From the NCBI GenBank assembly GCA_913055615.1, contig CAJXKK010000023.1, forward strand, positions 1-44,402: a DNA stretch of 44,402 nt, read 5' to 3'. The position numbers and the translations under genes are program-made. Positions 8,887-17,097 of this stretch are shown piece after piece; within the stretch, counting starts at the first letter, position 1; the number at the start of each line of letters is the position of its first letter. The notes beneath the pieces are model-generated. The model saw nothing but the letters and a program-made list of their open reading frames with translations, made no database searches and was not told where the DNA came from. Source of the DNA: an uncultured Ectothiorhodospiraceae bacterium. Lineage in GTDB: Bacteria > Pseudomonadota > Gammaproteobacteria > XJ16 > Halofilaceae.

Positions 8887-9219
8887 TCATCCGATCGCGG
8901 CGCCGTTGTCGACGGCGAAGTCCGGGCGCAGCAGCACCACACCGTGTTCATCGCAGACCGCACCAAGAACCAGTACCTCCGATTTCAAGCCGGCGATCCG
9001 GCGCGGAGGGAAATTCATCACCGCGACGATCTGTCGTCCCACCAGGTCCTCGACCGAGTAATTGGCGGTGAGCTGCGCCGAACTCATCTTTTCCCCCCAC
9101 GACTCGCCGAAATCGATACGCAGAATATAGGCGGGCACGCGGGCTTTTTCGTTCGCTTTCGCTTCAACGATCGTGCCGGTCGCCATCTCGACACGCTGGA
9201 AGTCCTCGAATTCGATCAT
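8887..9219 (-). CDS. csaA: CsaA-like tRNA-binding domain protein
   Basis: Small stand-alone tRNA-binding (OB-fold) protein. B. subtilis CsaA is described as an export-related chaperone with a tRNA-binding fold; the role in proteobacteria is not settled. Seen: 110 aa from an ATG with GGAGG seven bases upstream; motifs VEMATGTIVEA, RIDFGESWGEKMSSAQ and IVAVMNFPPRRIAGLKSEVLVLG, the last being the conserved RNA-binding region of this family. Longer upstream readings in the same frame are unlike protein. It lies between phoB and the Mrp operon, with its own ribosome site. Confidence 0.9.
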   Translation of the reverse strand: MIEFEDFQRVEMATGTIVEAKANEKARVPAYILRIDFGESWGEKMSSAQLTANYSVEDLVGRQIVAVMNFPPRRIAGLKSEVLVLGAVCDEHGVVLLRPDFAVDNGAAIG

Positions 9220-9445
9220 CCAAACGCCTCCGGTTCTGAATGGCCATTCCGGCCGCTGCGATGCGGCGATTGTACGGCACAACCGTCGGGTAGCGACGCG
9301 AGGGAGGGTATTGGCATGGGACATGGTGCTGTACAGCCGGATTGACTCACGGCGCGGAGACGGGACCACCCGCAACGGAACCGCGCCCTCAGCGCTGGGC
9401 CTACCGGGCACCGACATGCCGGCACCGCCCGGCACGAGCGGCCTC

Positions 9446-11128
9446 TTACAGGGCGAACAGCACCAGCAGCACCGCAAGCACGAGCATGGTCCACAGCGCC
9501 ATCGAGCCCGTCGGCCAGCTCTGCGCGAGGCGCCCGCCATGACCGAAGCGCTCGTGGCTTGCCGCCAGCGCCCATTGCAGGGCCTCCATGAAGCGGGCCC
9601 GGAACGACCGGTCAACGGCGGTGACGAAGTCGCGCGCGGCAACCATCAGCACAGGCCCGAGGCGACGGTAGAACCAGTCGGTATCCAGGCTGATCTTCGC
9701 GTCGCCGCCCACGTGTCTGAGCAGCAGGAAGAAGCCGAGGCCCGTAAACAGCAGGAGTTGCATCTCCTTGAGCAGATGCCCGGCCGTGTAGGCGTTGTAG
9801 TCCACCTCATGCGGCAGGATTGCATAAAGCGCCTGCGGGAAGATTCCGATGAGGAAACAGAAGACCGCGGCGATGCCCATCGCGATCAGCATGTTCCGGG
9901 GCGCCTCCCGCGGGCGCAGACCGGAGTCCTTGCCCATGAAGGTGAAGTACGGGAGCTTCAGGCCGGTGTGCAGGAACGTGCCCGCTGAGGCCATGGTGAG
10001 CAGCAGGAAGACCCAGCTCCGGTAATCCACCGCGGCCGCCTCCACGATCATGGTCTTGCTCACGAAGCCGCTGAACAGGGGGAACGCTGAGATCGACAGG
10101 CCGCCCACCATGTAGAGCACGAAGGTGATGGGCATCCAGCGATACAGGCCACCGAGTTCGGTCAGCTTGCTGCGCCCGGTCATGTGCAGGACGGCGCCCG
10201 CTCCCATGAGCAGCAGGGCCTTGTAGAGGATGTGCGTGAACGCATGGGCCGAGACCCCGCTCAGGGCGAGTGTCGTGCCCATGCCCACCCCGGCGACCAT
10301 GTAGCCCACCTGGCTGATGATGTGATACGCCAGCAGCCGGCGGATATCGTTCGCCAGCACCGCGTAGACCACGCCATACAGGGCCATGATCACGCCCAGC
10401 CAAACCAGGATCTCCGTGCCCGGGAAGCCGCGGATCAGCGTATAGACCGCGGTCTTCGTGGTCAGCGCACTGAGAAAGATGGCACCGGTGACCGTGGCCT
10501 CGGGATAGGCATCGGTGAGCCATGCATGCAGCGGCGGCACGGCGGCGTTGATCATGAACGCCACCAGGATCAGGTAGAACGACCAGCCGCGCGTCTCGAA
10601 GGCCTCGAAGGCCATGGAGCCGGTGGCCTGGTAGTGGGCCAGCAGGCCCGCCAGCAGCAGCATCCCGCCGAACGCGTGCACCAGCATATAGCGCATGCCA
10701 GCGCGCCAGGACACATCGGTCCGGCGCTGCCAGATGAGCCACACGGACGAGATCACCATCAGCTCCCAGAACACATAGAGGCTGACGAGATCCCCGGCGA
10801 GTACGACACCCAGGGCACCCGAGGCATACACCATGGCCGCCACATGCTGGACCCGATCGTCCACGTGCAGCGCGTAGATGTTGCCGATAATGAGGATGAT
10901 GCCGAAGATATAGGCGAACACCAGGCTGAGCTTGTCGACCCGGCCGGGCACCAGCTCGAGCGCGCCGAAGCCCATCTGCCCATACAGACCCGGCTCGAGG
11001 CCAAGGATGATCAGCAGCACGAAGGCCGGCAGCGCGATCTGCCAGACCTGCCGTGCACGCCCCTGCAGGACCGCCAGCAGCAGGGCCCCCGCGATCAGGA
11101 CCAGCGACGGATGGATGAAATCAATCAT
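9446..11128 (-). CDS. Mrp/complex-I-like antiporter subunit D, third copy (NuoL-like tail)
   Basis: Polytopic antiporter-like subunit (proton_antipo_M family), last gene of the minus-strand Mrp operon; 560 aa. TM5 glutamate is present (YVFWELM, E122), as is the TM8 lysine (ALTTKTAVY, K225). At the TM7 lysine position the protein has asparagine (FMINAAVPPLHAW, N194), whereas the other four large subunits here have Lys. The C-terminus continues past the core with a long amphipathic stretch and a final TM helix (GSMALWTMLVL), similar in layout to the lateral-helix tail of NuoL and MrpA. Inference: this subunit may take the structural place of MrpA in the complex. It overlaps the preceding small gene by 8 bp. 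Confidence 0.88.
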   Translation of the reverse strand: MIDFIHPSLVLIAGALLLAVLQGRARQVWQIALPAFVLLIILGLEPGLYGQMGFGALELVPGRVDKLSLVFAYIFGIILIIGNIYALHVDDRVQHVAAMVYASGALGVVLAGDLVSLYVFWELMVISSVWLIWQRRTDVSWRAGMRYMLVHAFGGMLLLAGLLAHYQATGSMAFEAFETRGWSFYLILVAFMINAAVPPLHAWLTDAYPEATVTGAIFLSALTTKTAVYTLIRGFPGTEILVWLGVIMALYGVVYAVLANDIRRLLAYHIISQVGYMVAGVGMGTTLALSGVSAHAFTHILYKALLLMGAGAVLHMTGRSKLTELGGLYRWMPITFVLYMVGGLSISAFPLFSGFVSKTMIVEAAAVDYRSWVFLLLTMASAGTFLHTGLKLPYFTFMGKDSGLRPREAPRNMLIAMGIAAVFCFLIGIFPQALYAILPHEVDYNAYTAGHLLKEMQLLLFTGLGFFLLLRHVGGDAKISLDTDWFYRRLGPVLMVAARDFVTAVDRSFRARFMEALQWALAASHERFGHGGRLAQSWPTGSMALWTMLVLAVLLVLFAL

Positions 11129-11402
11129 CGCGGTTCCCCGATTCGCCGTAGTAGTTCTCCTTGCGGTACAGGAAGGCGTAGCCGAGGGCCTTGGACACCA
11201 CGATGATCAGCACACAGGAGATGAAACCGTAGAAGGCCGCGAAACCGCCGATGCCGTCCCACGCAAAGCGCTCGTAGGCGGGCTCCTTGAAGACATCCAC
11301 CACGACCAGCAGCGCCATGATCACGAGCACCGTGTTGCGCAGCGGCCGCCGCCTGGCGACCAGGGCCTCGAGGATATTGCCTGTACGCGTGCTTACACTC
11401 AC
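11121..11402 (-). CDS. Small two-TM membrane protein inside the Mrp operon, unassigned
   Basis: 93 aa, not recognised as any of MrpA-G. Seen: a basic N-terminus (LVARRRPLRN), a TM helix at about residues 23-40, a short charged loop containing FKEPAYERFAWDG, a second TM helix at about 53-77, and an acidic/polar tail ending NRDD. It lies 24 bp after the second D subunit and overlaps the start of the third D subunit by 8 bp, so co-translation is likely. Its place suggests an accessory subunit or assembly factor for the third D subunit. That role is inference from context only. The gene itself is well supported by position, overlaps and hydrophobic pattern. Confidence 0.8.
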   Translation of the reverse strand: MSVSTRTGNILEALVARRRPLRNTVLVIMALLVVVDVFKEPAYERFAWDGIGGFAAFYGFISCVLIIVVSKALGYAFLYRKENYYGESGNRDD

Positions 11403-11426
11403 GATCGCTCCGCTCCGGTGCGCCGG

Positions 11427-12890
11427 TCAGTTGATACCGAGGGACAGCAGCCCGTAGGCGTGGCCGGCGAGGAAGAACAGGACCAGCGTGCCGATGGCGG
11501 TCAGGCACAGCGGCACCACGCACAGCATCGGGGCCTCCTGCATGCCGCTCGGCTCGCCCTCCGGCAGCGGCCGCAGGAAGGCGCGCATCACCGGCGGCAG
11601 CAGGTAGCCGATATTCAGCAGCGTGCTGAGTACAAACGCCACCACCACCAGGCTTTCGCCGGTATCGAGCGCCCCCATGATGAGGTGCATCTTGCTCCAG
11701 ACCCCACCGGTCGGCGGGAGTCCGATCACGCACAGCGCGCCGATGAAGAAGGCCAGCATGGTGAACGGCATCCGGCGGCCGACGCCGTCCAGATCGCTCA
11801 CGTTGGACTTGTGCGTCGCCAGGAAAATGGCGCCGGCACAGAAAAACAGCGTGATCTTGCCAAAGCCGTGCATGAGCATGTGCATGCCGCCGCCAATGGC
11901 GGACCACTGGCTGGCGAGCATGGCGCCGACCACGATGTACGACAGCTGGCTGACGGTGGAATAGGCGAGCCGCGACTTGAGGTTGTCGCGGTGCAGCGCG
12001 ACCAGCGATGCGGCGAGCATGGTGAAGGTCGCCACGTAGAGGACGAAGTCCCGGGTCGCCAGCTCGGCGAGGTAATCCAGGCCAAACACGTACAGCGCCA
12101 CGGTCAGTGCGACGAACACGCCCGCCTTGACGACCGCCACGGCGTGCAGCAGCGCCGAGACCGGGGTCGGCGCCACCATCGCCGCCGGCAGCCAGCGGTG
12201 GAAGGGCATGAGGGCCGCCTTGCCGGTGCCGAACATGAACAGCAACAGCAGCACGGCGCCGGTGCCGGGGCCGACCGCGTCGCCCAGGATGCCGCCGGGG
12301 CGCAGGTCCAGCGTACCGGCGGCGTGCCAGGTCCAGATGATCGCGGGCAGCATGAAGCAGACACTCGTGACCAGCAGCAGCGCGATATAGGTGCGCCCGC
12401 CCTGACGGGCCTTGTCCGTGCCGGTGTGGGCCACCAGCGGATAGGTGGAGACCGACAGGATTTCGTAGAAGATGTAGAGCGTCAGCAGGTTGTCGGCGAA
12501 GGCGATGCCCGCCGCGGCCCCGAGGGCGATGGCATAGCAGGCGAAGAACCGCGCGAGGTTACCGTAGCCCTCGCCGCGCATGTAGCCGATCGCGTACGGC
12601 GTCGCCAGGACCCAGAGCGTGGACGCGAGGATGGCGAACGTAAGGCCCAGGGGCTGCACCGAGAAGGTGATGCCCAGACCGGGCAGTATCTCCACCAGCG
12701 TCTGCGGTGCGAAGCGCCCCTCGAGCACCGGGCCGATCTGGCCGAGCACGCCGATGAAGAACGGAATGGGCGCGAGCCAGCAGAACGCGTCGCGCAGGCG
12801 CGGTGACCGGGCCGCGAGGGCGATGGCCAACGCCCCGATGAAGGGGATGAGCACGACCGTGAACGGATTGAGCGCCGGCGCGAGGCTCAC
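11427..12890 (-). CDS. mnhD: Mrp antiporter subunit D, second copy
   Basis: 487-aa membrane subunit of the proton/cation antiporter family with about 14 TM helices. The ion-pathway residues line up with those known to be essential in MrpD: E143 in TM5 (YIFYEIL), K224 in TM7 (GTGKAALMPFHRWLP), K255 in TM8 (VAVVKAG), and Lys in the TM12 region (GGVWSKMHLI). A methionine/histidine-rich helix (GGGMHMLMHGFGKI) occurs at the TM10 position. Its ATG overlaps the stop of the first D copy (ATGA). Confidence 0.92.
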   Translation of the reverse strand: MSLAPALNPFTVVLIPFIGALAIALAARSPRLRDAFCWLAPIPFFIGVLGQIGPVLEGRFAPQTLVEILPGLGITFSVQPLGLTFAILASTLWVLATPYAIGYMRGEGYGNLARFFACYAIALGAAAGIAFADNLLTLYIFYEILSVSTYPLVAHTGTDKARQGGRTYIALLLVTSVCFMLPAIIWTWHAAGTLDLRPGGILGDAVGPGTGAVLLLLFMFGTGKAALMPFHRWLPAAMVAPTPVSALLHAVAVVKAGVFVALTVALYVFGLDYLAELATRDFVLYVATFTMLAASLVALHRDNLKSRLAYSTVSQLSYIVVGAMLASQWSAIGGGMHMLMHGFGKITLFFCAGAIFLATHKSNVSDLDGVGRRMPFTMLAFFIGALCVIGLPPTGGVWSKMHLIMGALDTGESLVVVAFVLSTLLNIGYLLPPVMRAFLRPLPEGEPSGMQEAPMLCVVPLCLTAIGTLVLFFLAGHAYGLLSLGIN

Positions 12891-14374
12891 GGTGCGCCCC
12901 CCGGAATGCCGCCCATCAGGGCCTCCGCGGCGGCGGTGGCCGCGCCCACGTTGAGCCGGGTATCAATCCCGAAGTAAAAGTTCGCGGCCACCAGCACCCA
13001 GACCGGAATCAAAAGCCGCAACGGCGCCTCGGTGACGGCGGGCGCGTCCTCGGCGGGCTGCCGGAACCAGGCCGCCTCCAGGACCCGCCAGATGTAGATC
13101 AACGCCATCATCGAGGTAATGACGATCAGTGCCACCAGCCAGGCATGACCGGACTCGACGGCGGCACTGATGAGATACCACTTGCTGATGAACCCGGCGG
13201 TCGGTGGCAGCCCGATGAGACTCACCCCGGCCAGCGCGAATGCGGTCAGGGTCCATGGCATGCGTTTGCCCAGCCCCCGGAAGGCCTCGATCCGCACACT
13301 GCCCACCTGGTAGGCGATCGTGCCCAGCGCCATGAACAGCGCGGCCTTCATGAGCGCGTGATTGAACATATGGAGCAGCGCCGCGGTCAGGCCGGTCACG
13401 GACACCAGACTGACACCCAGCACCATGTAACCGACCTGCGCCACCGACGAGTACGCGAGCATGCGCTTGATATTTGCCTGGTAGATGGCGACCCAGGAGC
13501 CCACGACCATCCCGGCGATCGCGAGCGCCATCAGCACCACCGCGAGCGGCAGGGCTACGAAACTGTAGTCCGGCGCGAAAACGGTGAAGGTGAACCGCAG
13601 CAGCACGTAAAGGGCCACCTTGGTGGCTGTGGCCGCGAGAAACACGGAGATGAAGCTCGGCGCATACGTATAGGCGTTCGGCAGCCACAGGTGCAACGGC
13701 AGCAGGGCGAGCTTCAGGCCCATGCCCACGACGATGAACGCGAGCGCCACCTCCACCGTAGCCGTGTCGCGCAGCTCCGGCAGGCGCTGGGCGAGATCGA
13801 CCATGTTGAGGGTGCCGGTCATCATGTAGAGGAAACCGATACCGATCAGCAGGAAGGTCGCGCCGACGGTCCCCATGATCAGGTAGCGGAACGCCGCCAG
13901 CAGGGCCCGCCGGTCCTGGCCGTGGGCGATCAGGGCATAAGTAGCCAGCGAGGAGATCTCGAGGAAGACGAACACGTTGAACGCGTCGCCGGTCAGCGTG
14001 ATGCCCATCAGGCCGGCGAAGGCCAGCAGGAACAGTGCGTAGAACGGCCCCTGGCGCTCCGGCACCTCTTGATCGACGCTCGTTTTGGCCCAGGGCAGAA
14101 TCACCGCCGCCACCGCTGAGACCAGCAGCGCCACGAAGGCATTGGCGGCATCGATGCGGTACTCGATCCCGATCGGCGGTTCCCAGTTGCCGAAGGCGTA
14201 GGACAGAGGCCCATCCATGGCCGCCGCCAACGTGATCGCCGCGATCACCGCACTCGCCGCGGCGGCGGCGAAGGTCAGCAGCCAGGGCCACAACCGCCCC
14301 GGCAGCAGCGCGCACACCGCCGAGGCGATCAGCGGCACAAGCATGCTGAACGGGCTCAGTTCGACGACCGTCAT
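12887..14374 (-). CDS. mnhD: Mrp antiporter subunit D, first copy
   Basis: 495-aa MrpD-type subunit. Key residues are at nearly the same numbers as in studied MrpD proteins: E139 in TM5 (VFVFLEIS), K221 in TM7 (GMGLKLALLPLHLWLP), K252 in TM8 (ATATKVALY). The TM10 helix HALMKAALFM and the TM12 lysine (GFISKWYLI) are also conserved. It overlaps mnhC upstream and the second D copy downstream by 4 bp each. Of the three D copies here it looks most like a canonical MrpD. Confidence 0.94.
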   Translation of the reverse strand: MTVVELSPFSMLVPLIASAVCALLPGRLWPWLLTFAAAAASAVIAAITLAAAMDGPLSYAFGNWEPPIGIEYRIDAANAFVALLVSAVAAVILPWAKTSVDQEVPERQGPFYALFLLAFAGLMGITLTGDAFNVFVFLEISSLATYALIAHGQDRRALLAAFRYLIMGTVGATFLLIGIGFLYMMTGTLNMVDLAQRLPELRDTATVEVALAFIVVGMGLKLALLPLHLWLPNAYTYAPSFISVFLAATATKVALYVLLRFTFTVFAPDYSFVALPLAVVLMALAIAGMVVGSWVAIYQANIKRMLAYSSVAQVGYMVLGVSLVSVTGLTAALLHMFNHALMKAALFMALGTIAYQVGSVRIEAFRGLGKRMPWTLTAFALAGVSLIGLPPTAGFISKWYLISAAVESGHAWLVALIVITSMMALIYIWRVLEAAWFRQPAEDAPAVTEAPLRLLIPVWVLVAANFYFGIDTRLNVGAATAAAEALMGGIPGGAP

Positions 14375-14751
14375 CGGGAGGGCTCGCTTTGCCGGTTCTC
14401 TTCGTCCGCTTCCTGGGCGGCGATACGATCGTCCTCGATGGAGCCGTAGGCCTCACGGATACGGATCGCCAGAGCGAGCCCCACGGCCACCGTGGCCACA
14501 CCGACGACGATGGCGGTGAGGATGAGTACGTGGGGCAACGGGTTCGAATACGCGCTCACCCCCTCACGCAGGATCGGCGTCGATCCGCCGATGATCTTGC
14601 CCGCGGAGATGAAGAGTATGAACACGGAGGTCTGGAAGACATTCAATGCCAGGATCTTTTTGACCATATTGCCGCGCGCGATCACGCCATAGAAGCCGAT
14701 CATCATCAGCACGACCACGATCCAGTAGTTGAAGTGACCCAGCCACTCCAT
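14371..14751 (-). CDS. mnhC: MnhC/MrpC, NuoK-like antiporter subunit
   Basis: 126-aa three-TM subunit homologous to NuoK of complex I. Seen: TM1 WIVVVLMMIGFYG, the conserved segment ARGNMVKKILALNVFQTSVFILFIS, and TM3 beginning NPLPHVLILTAIVVGVA, a hallmark of MrpC. The C-terminal tail is charged and longer than usual. It shares one base with the mnhB stop (TGATG) and overlaps the first D subunit by 4 bp. Confidence 0.93.
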   Translation of the reverse strand: MEWLGHFNYWIVVVLMMIGFYGVIARGNMVKKILALNVFQTSVFILFISAGKIIGGSTPILREGVSAYSNPLPHVLILTAIVVGVATVAVGLALAIRIREAYGSIEDDRIAAQEADEENRQSEPSR

Positions 14752-15209
14752 CAGCGCCCCTCCCCGTCGGCCTCTGCATCCACTTCATCCCACCAGCTGC
14801 GCCGGCGGGCGAACAGCGTGAACACCAGCATCATCACACTGGCCACGGTCACCCCCACGCCGAATTCCACGAGGATGATGCCGGCCTGCTGGGCCGCATG
14901 CGGATCTTCGAGCAGCGGATAGAAATCGAGGAAATGGCCGCCGAGGGCGACGCCCGCGAGTCCCACCAGGCTGTACAGCAGCACGCCGAGCGCCGTCAGC
15001 ACGTACATCACGCGCTCGGGGATCACTTTGAGCCCGAGGTCCAGCCCGTAAATCAGCACGAACAGGATCCAGCCGGCGGCGAAAACGACGCCGGCCTGAA
15101 AGCCGCCGCCCGGCGAATACTCGCCATGGAACTGGATATACAGCCCGAACAGGAGGATCAGGGGAATGACGAACCGGGCGATGACGCGGAGGATGCCGTT
15201 CTCTCTCAC
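14751..15209 (-). CDS. mnhB: MnhB/MrpB antiporter subunit
   Basis: 152-aa, four-TM MrpB subunit. Seen: TM1 with the FHGEYSPGGGFQAGVVFAAG motif characteristic of MrpB (xGPGGGFxxG pattern), a further pair of TM helices, and a last TM segment VEFGVGVTVASVMMLVFTL before a charged tail. The ATG overlaps the DUF4040 gene stop by 4 bp. In the neighbouring plus-strand operon the same domain is fused to the C-terminus of MrpA. Confidence 0.93.
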   Translation of the reverse strand: MRENGILRVIARFVIPLILLFGLYIQFHGEYSPGGGFQAGVVFAAGWILFVLIYGLDLGLKVIPERVMYVLTALGVLLYSLVGLAGVALGGHFLDFYPLLEDPHAAQQAGIILVEFGVGVTVASVMMLVFTLFARRRSWWDEVDAEADGEGR

Positions 15210-15739
15210 GGCGCCTCTTCCCCGTCGCGCGCGCGTGACCGTCGAGCCGGCGGGCGAACGGACAGCAGCGCGAAGACGCCGAGGGCGGCGGTGAAGATCA
15301 CGAACGCCTCCCCGAGCGTATCAATAGAGCGGTAGCTCGCGAGCACCGCCGCCACCATGTTCGGCACGCCGGTGTCCGCGTACGTCTGTTCGGTGTAGTA
15401 ACTCCCCACATGCCCGTGTACCGGGTTATCGGGATCCCCGAATTCCGGCAGGTCCATGCTCGCGTACACCAGCCCCGCACCGGTCACCAGGACCACGGCC
15501 AGCGCAAGCAGGTTATGCCCCGGAACAGGATGTTCCTGACGCCGCGCCAGCGTCAGCACGGCCAGCACCAGGATGGTACTGATACCCGCGCCCACGGCGG
15601 CCTCGGTGAGCGCCACGTCGCCGGCGTCCAGCACCGTGAACAGCGCCGCCGACACCAGCGAATAGATGGCGAACAGCATGGTCGCCGCGAACAGATCGCG
15701 CACCCGGATCACGGCCAGCGCCACCACGACGAGGAACAC
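15206..15739 (-). CDS. DUF4040/MbhD-MbhE-like subunit (stand-alone MrpA C-terminal part)
   Basis: 177 aa from the GTG at 15739. It corresponds to the part of MrpA after the antiporter core: a DUF4040 (MbhD-like) half with LYxLxxA-type helices and the motif DVALTEAAVGAG, then an MbhE-like half ending PNMVAAVLASYRSIDTLGEAFVIFTAALGV. Full MrpA proteins carry PDLAxTQxxVE at the first site; here the acidic residue sits three positions earlier, as in Mbh-type proteins. The GTG start cuts the first TM helix: the open frame continues upstream for IEYLIDIALL to a TGA. A CTG at 15760 overlaps the mnhG stop as CTGA, so the true start may be that non-standard codon. Confidence 0.85.
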   Translation of the reverse strand: MFLVVVALAVIRVRDLFAATMLFAIYSLVSAALFTVLDAGDVALTEAAVGAGISTILVLAVLTLARRQEHPVPGHNLLALAVVLVTGAGLVYASMDLPEFGDPDNPVHGHVGSYYTEQTYADTGVPNMVAAVLASYRSIDTLGEAFVIFTAALGVFALLSVRPPARRSRARDGEEAP

Positions 15740-15756
15740 CAGCAGGGCGATGTCGA

Positions 15757-16107
15757 TCAGGTATTCGATGACTCGGCTCCGTCACGTCTTTCCGCTGCCC
15801 GGTCCGCGTCGCCCTCGGGCTCCAGGCCGTCGGCCATGGCGGCGCGCGCCAGCGCATGGGTCGCGGTCGGCGTGGTGAACAGCAGGAACAGCAGGATGAG
15901 CAGCAGCTTGACCGTCAACAGACTGAACCCGGACTGCAGGACCAGCCCCCCGACGATGAGCAGGGCCGTGAGGGTGTCGGTGATACCGCCCGCGTGCAGC
16001 CGGGTGTAGAAATCCGGGAAACGCACCAGACCGATCCCCCCGATGATGGCGAAGGCGCCACCGGCGAGCAGCAGGATCCCCGAGAGGACATCCAGCAGCT
16101 CAGCCAT
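15757..16107 (-). CDS. mnhG: MnhG/MrpG antiporter subunit
   Basis: 116-aa, three-TM MrpG subunit. Seen: TM1 followed by IGLVRFPDFYTRLHAGGITDTLTALLIVGG, the family signature, then TM3 LLILLFLLFTTPTATHALARAA and a charged tail. It overlaps mnhF by 8 bp. Its stop overlaps the upstream extension of the DUF4040 frame. Confidence 0.94.
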   Translation of the reverse strand: MAELLDVLSGILLLAGGAFAIIGGIGLVRFPDFYTRLHAGGITDTLTALLIVGGLVLQSGFSLLTVKLLLILLFLLFTTPTATHALARAAMADGLEPEGDADRAAERRDGAESSNT

Positions 16108-16393
16108 CCGTGATGTCCCTTCTCCCGGCCTCGGCCAGGTTCCCCATCTTCACGAGTTTCAGCACGGTGACGATGGCGATGAAATTGATCAGGGCATAAA
16201 CCAGGGCGACATCGATCAGGTCCGCATGACCGGTGATGTAGGTGATCAGTGCCACAACGAGGACGGTTTTCGTGCCGAACACGTTCACGGCCACGATCCG
16301 GTCATACACCGTGGGCCCGACGAGGGCACGCAACAGTGCCAGCGCCATGGTCGCCAGTACCGCCAGCGTGGCGATCACCAGCACCGTATTCAC
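16100..16393 (-). CDS. mnhF: MnhF/MrpF antiporter subunit
   Basis: 97-aa, three-TM MrpF subunit. Seen: the conserved segment LVGPTVYDRIVAVNVFGTKTVLVVALI after TM1, and DLIDVALVYALINFIAIVTVLKL in TM3. The ATG overlaps the mnhE stop by 4 bp. Confidence 0.94.
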   Translation of the reverse strand: MNTVLVIATLAVLATMALALLRALVGPTVYDRIVAVNVFGTKTVLVVALITYITGHADLIDVALVYALINFIAIVTVLKLVKMGNLAEAGRRDITDG

Positions 16394-16884
16394 GCGTCGG
16401 CCCCGCTATCCGAGCGCCCGGCCTCGAGCCAGAGGATCCGCTGCGCCATCGCGCCACTCTCGAGGTCTTCCCGGGACGCCGGGTGCAGGGCATGGACCGT
16501 CATCTCACCGGGATTCAGCAACAACGTGACCGTGCCCGGTGTCAGCGTCACCGAATTGGCGTACGTCACCTTGCCGACTGCCGTCTTGTGCGGGACCGGC
16601 ACGCGCACGACACTCGGCCGCAGGCGCGACGGCTGCAGCGCGCAGGCCGCGACCTGGAGGTTGGCGACGATGATCTGCCACAGCAGCCAGCCCCAGTAGA
16701 GGGGCAGCCGCCAGGAATAGAGCGCGGGATTATGCTCGACGCCGACGACGTCCATGCGCCGCGAGATCCACACGACCAGGGCGATGGAAGCCACCCCGAG
16801 CCCCAGGATCAGCGGCTTGTAGACCCCGGAAATGCCCAGCCAGAGCAGAACGAGGATGGTCGTGAGTGACGCGGCGTATCGCAT
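16390..16884 (-). CDS. mnhE: MnhE/MrpE antiporter subunit
   Basis: First gene of the minus-strand Mrp operon; 164 aa from the ATG at 16884 (an in-frame TTG at 16902 would add 6 residues; neither has a clear ribosome site). Seen: two N-terminal TM helices, a third helix with LPLYWGWLLWQIIVANLQVA, and the C-terminal soluble domain with VTYANSVTLTPGTVTLLL, the MrpE signature. The order E-F-G-(DUF4040)-B-C-D-D-x-D differs from the canonical A-G order and is seen, to my knowledge, in archaeal-type and some bacterial Mrp/Mbh-related clusters. Confidence 0.93.
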   Translation of the reverse strand: MRYAASLTTILVLLWLGISGVYKPLILGLGVASIALVVWISRRMDVVGVEHNPALYSWRLPLYWGWLLWQIIVANLQVAACALQPSRLRPSVVRVPVPHKTAVGKVTYANSVTLTPGTVTLLLNPGEMTVHALHPASREDLESGAMAQRILWLEAGRSDSGADA

Positions 16885-16928
16885 GGCGGCGAAGTCTAAC
16901 AACAGTGGTCAAGGACGGACAGGGTCGC

Positions 16929-16957
16929 TTGACCGGCCGCCGGGCAGATTGGATACT
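16929..16957 (+). promoter_or_regulatory. Putative sigma-70 promoter for the plus-strand Mrp operon
   Basis: TTGACC and GATACT with a 17-bp spacer, 140 bp upstream of the fused mnhAB start. It lies inside the only non-coding stretch (16885-17097) between the two divergent Mrp operons, which must hold promoters for both. No clear matching promoter was found for the minus-strand operon. Matches to consensus are 5/6 and 4/6. Confidence 0.4.
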
Positions 16958-17097
16958 CCGGCGAAGAACAAGAACAAGGGGGTGGTTATCGCTTCCCGTT
17001 CGTCCTCCCCGCCCCTGGCCGGCGGCGCACGCTGTTCCGCCATGCCTCGGAGAATCGCCGGGGCCGCCCCGTCCAATGGCGTACGCGGAATGCGGCC

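Noticed and set aside
9350-9445. Possible terminator after the minus-strand Mrp operon (CCGGGC/GCCCGG arms)
   Set aside because: The loop is long and there is no T-run; could be chance in GC-rich sequence.
10932-12806. 624-codon open frame on the plus strand across two D subunit genes
   Set aside because: It is antisense to two well-supported membrane proteins; Gln/His/Arg-rich composition without domains is typical of the opposite strand of GC-rich genes.
12963-14501. 512-codon minus-strand frame overlapping the first D subunit
   Set aside because: It overlaps the first D subunit in another frame; Arg/Gly/Pro-rich, no known fold, and the D subunit has all conserved residues.
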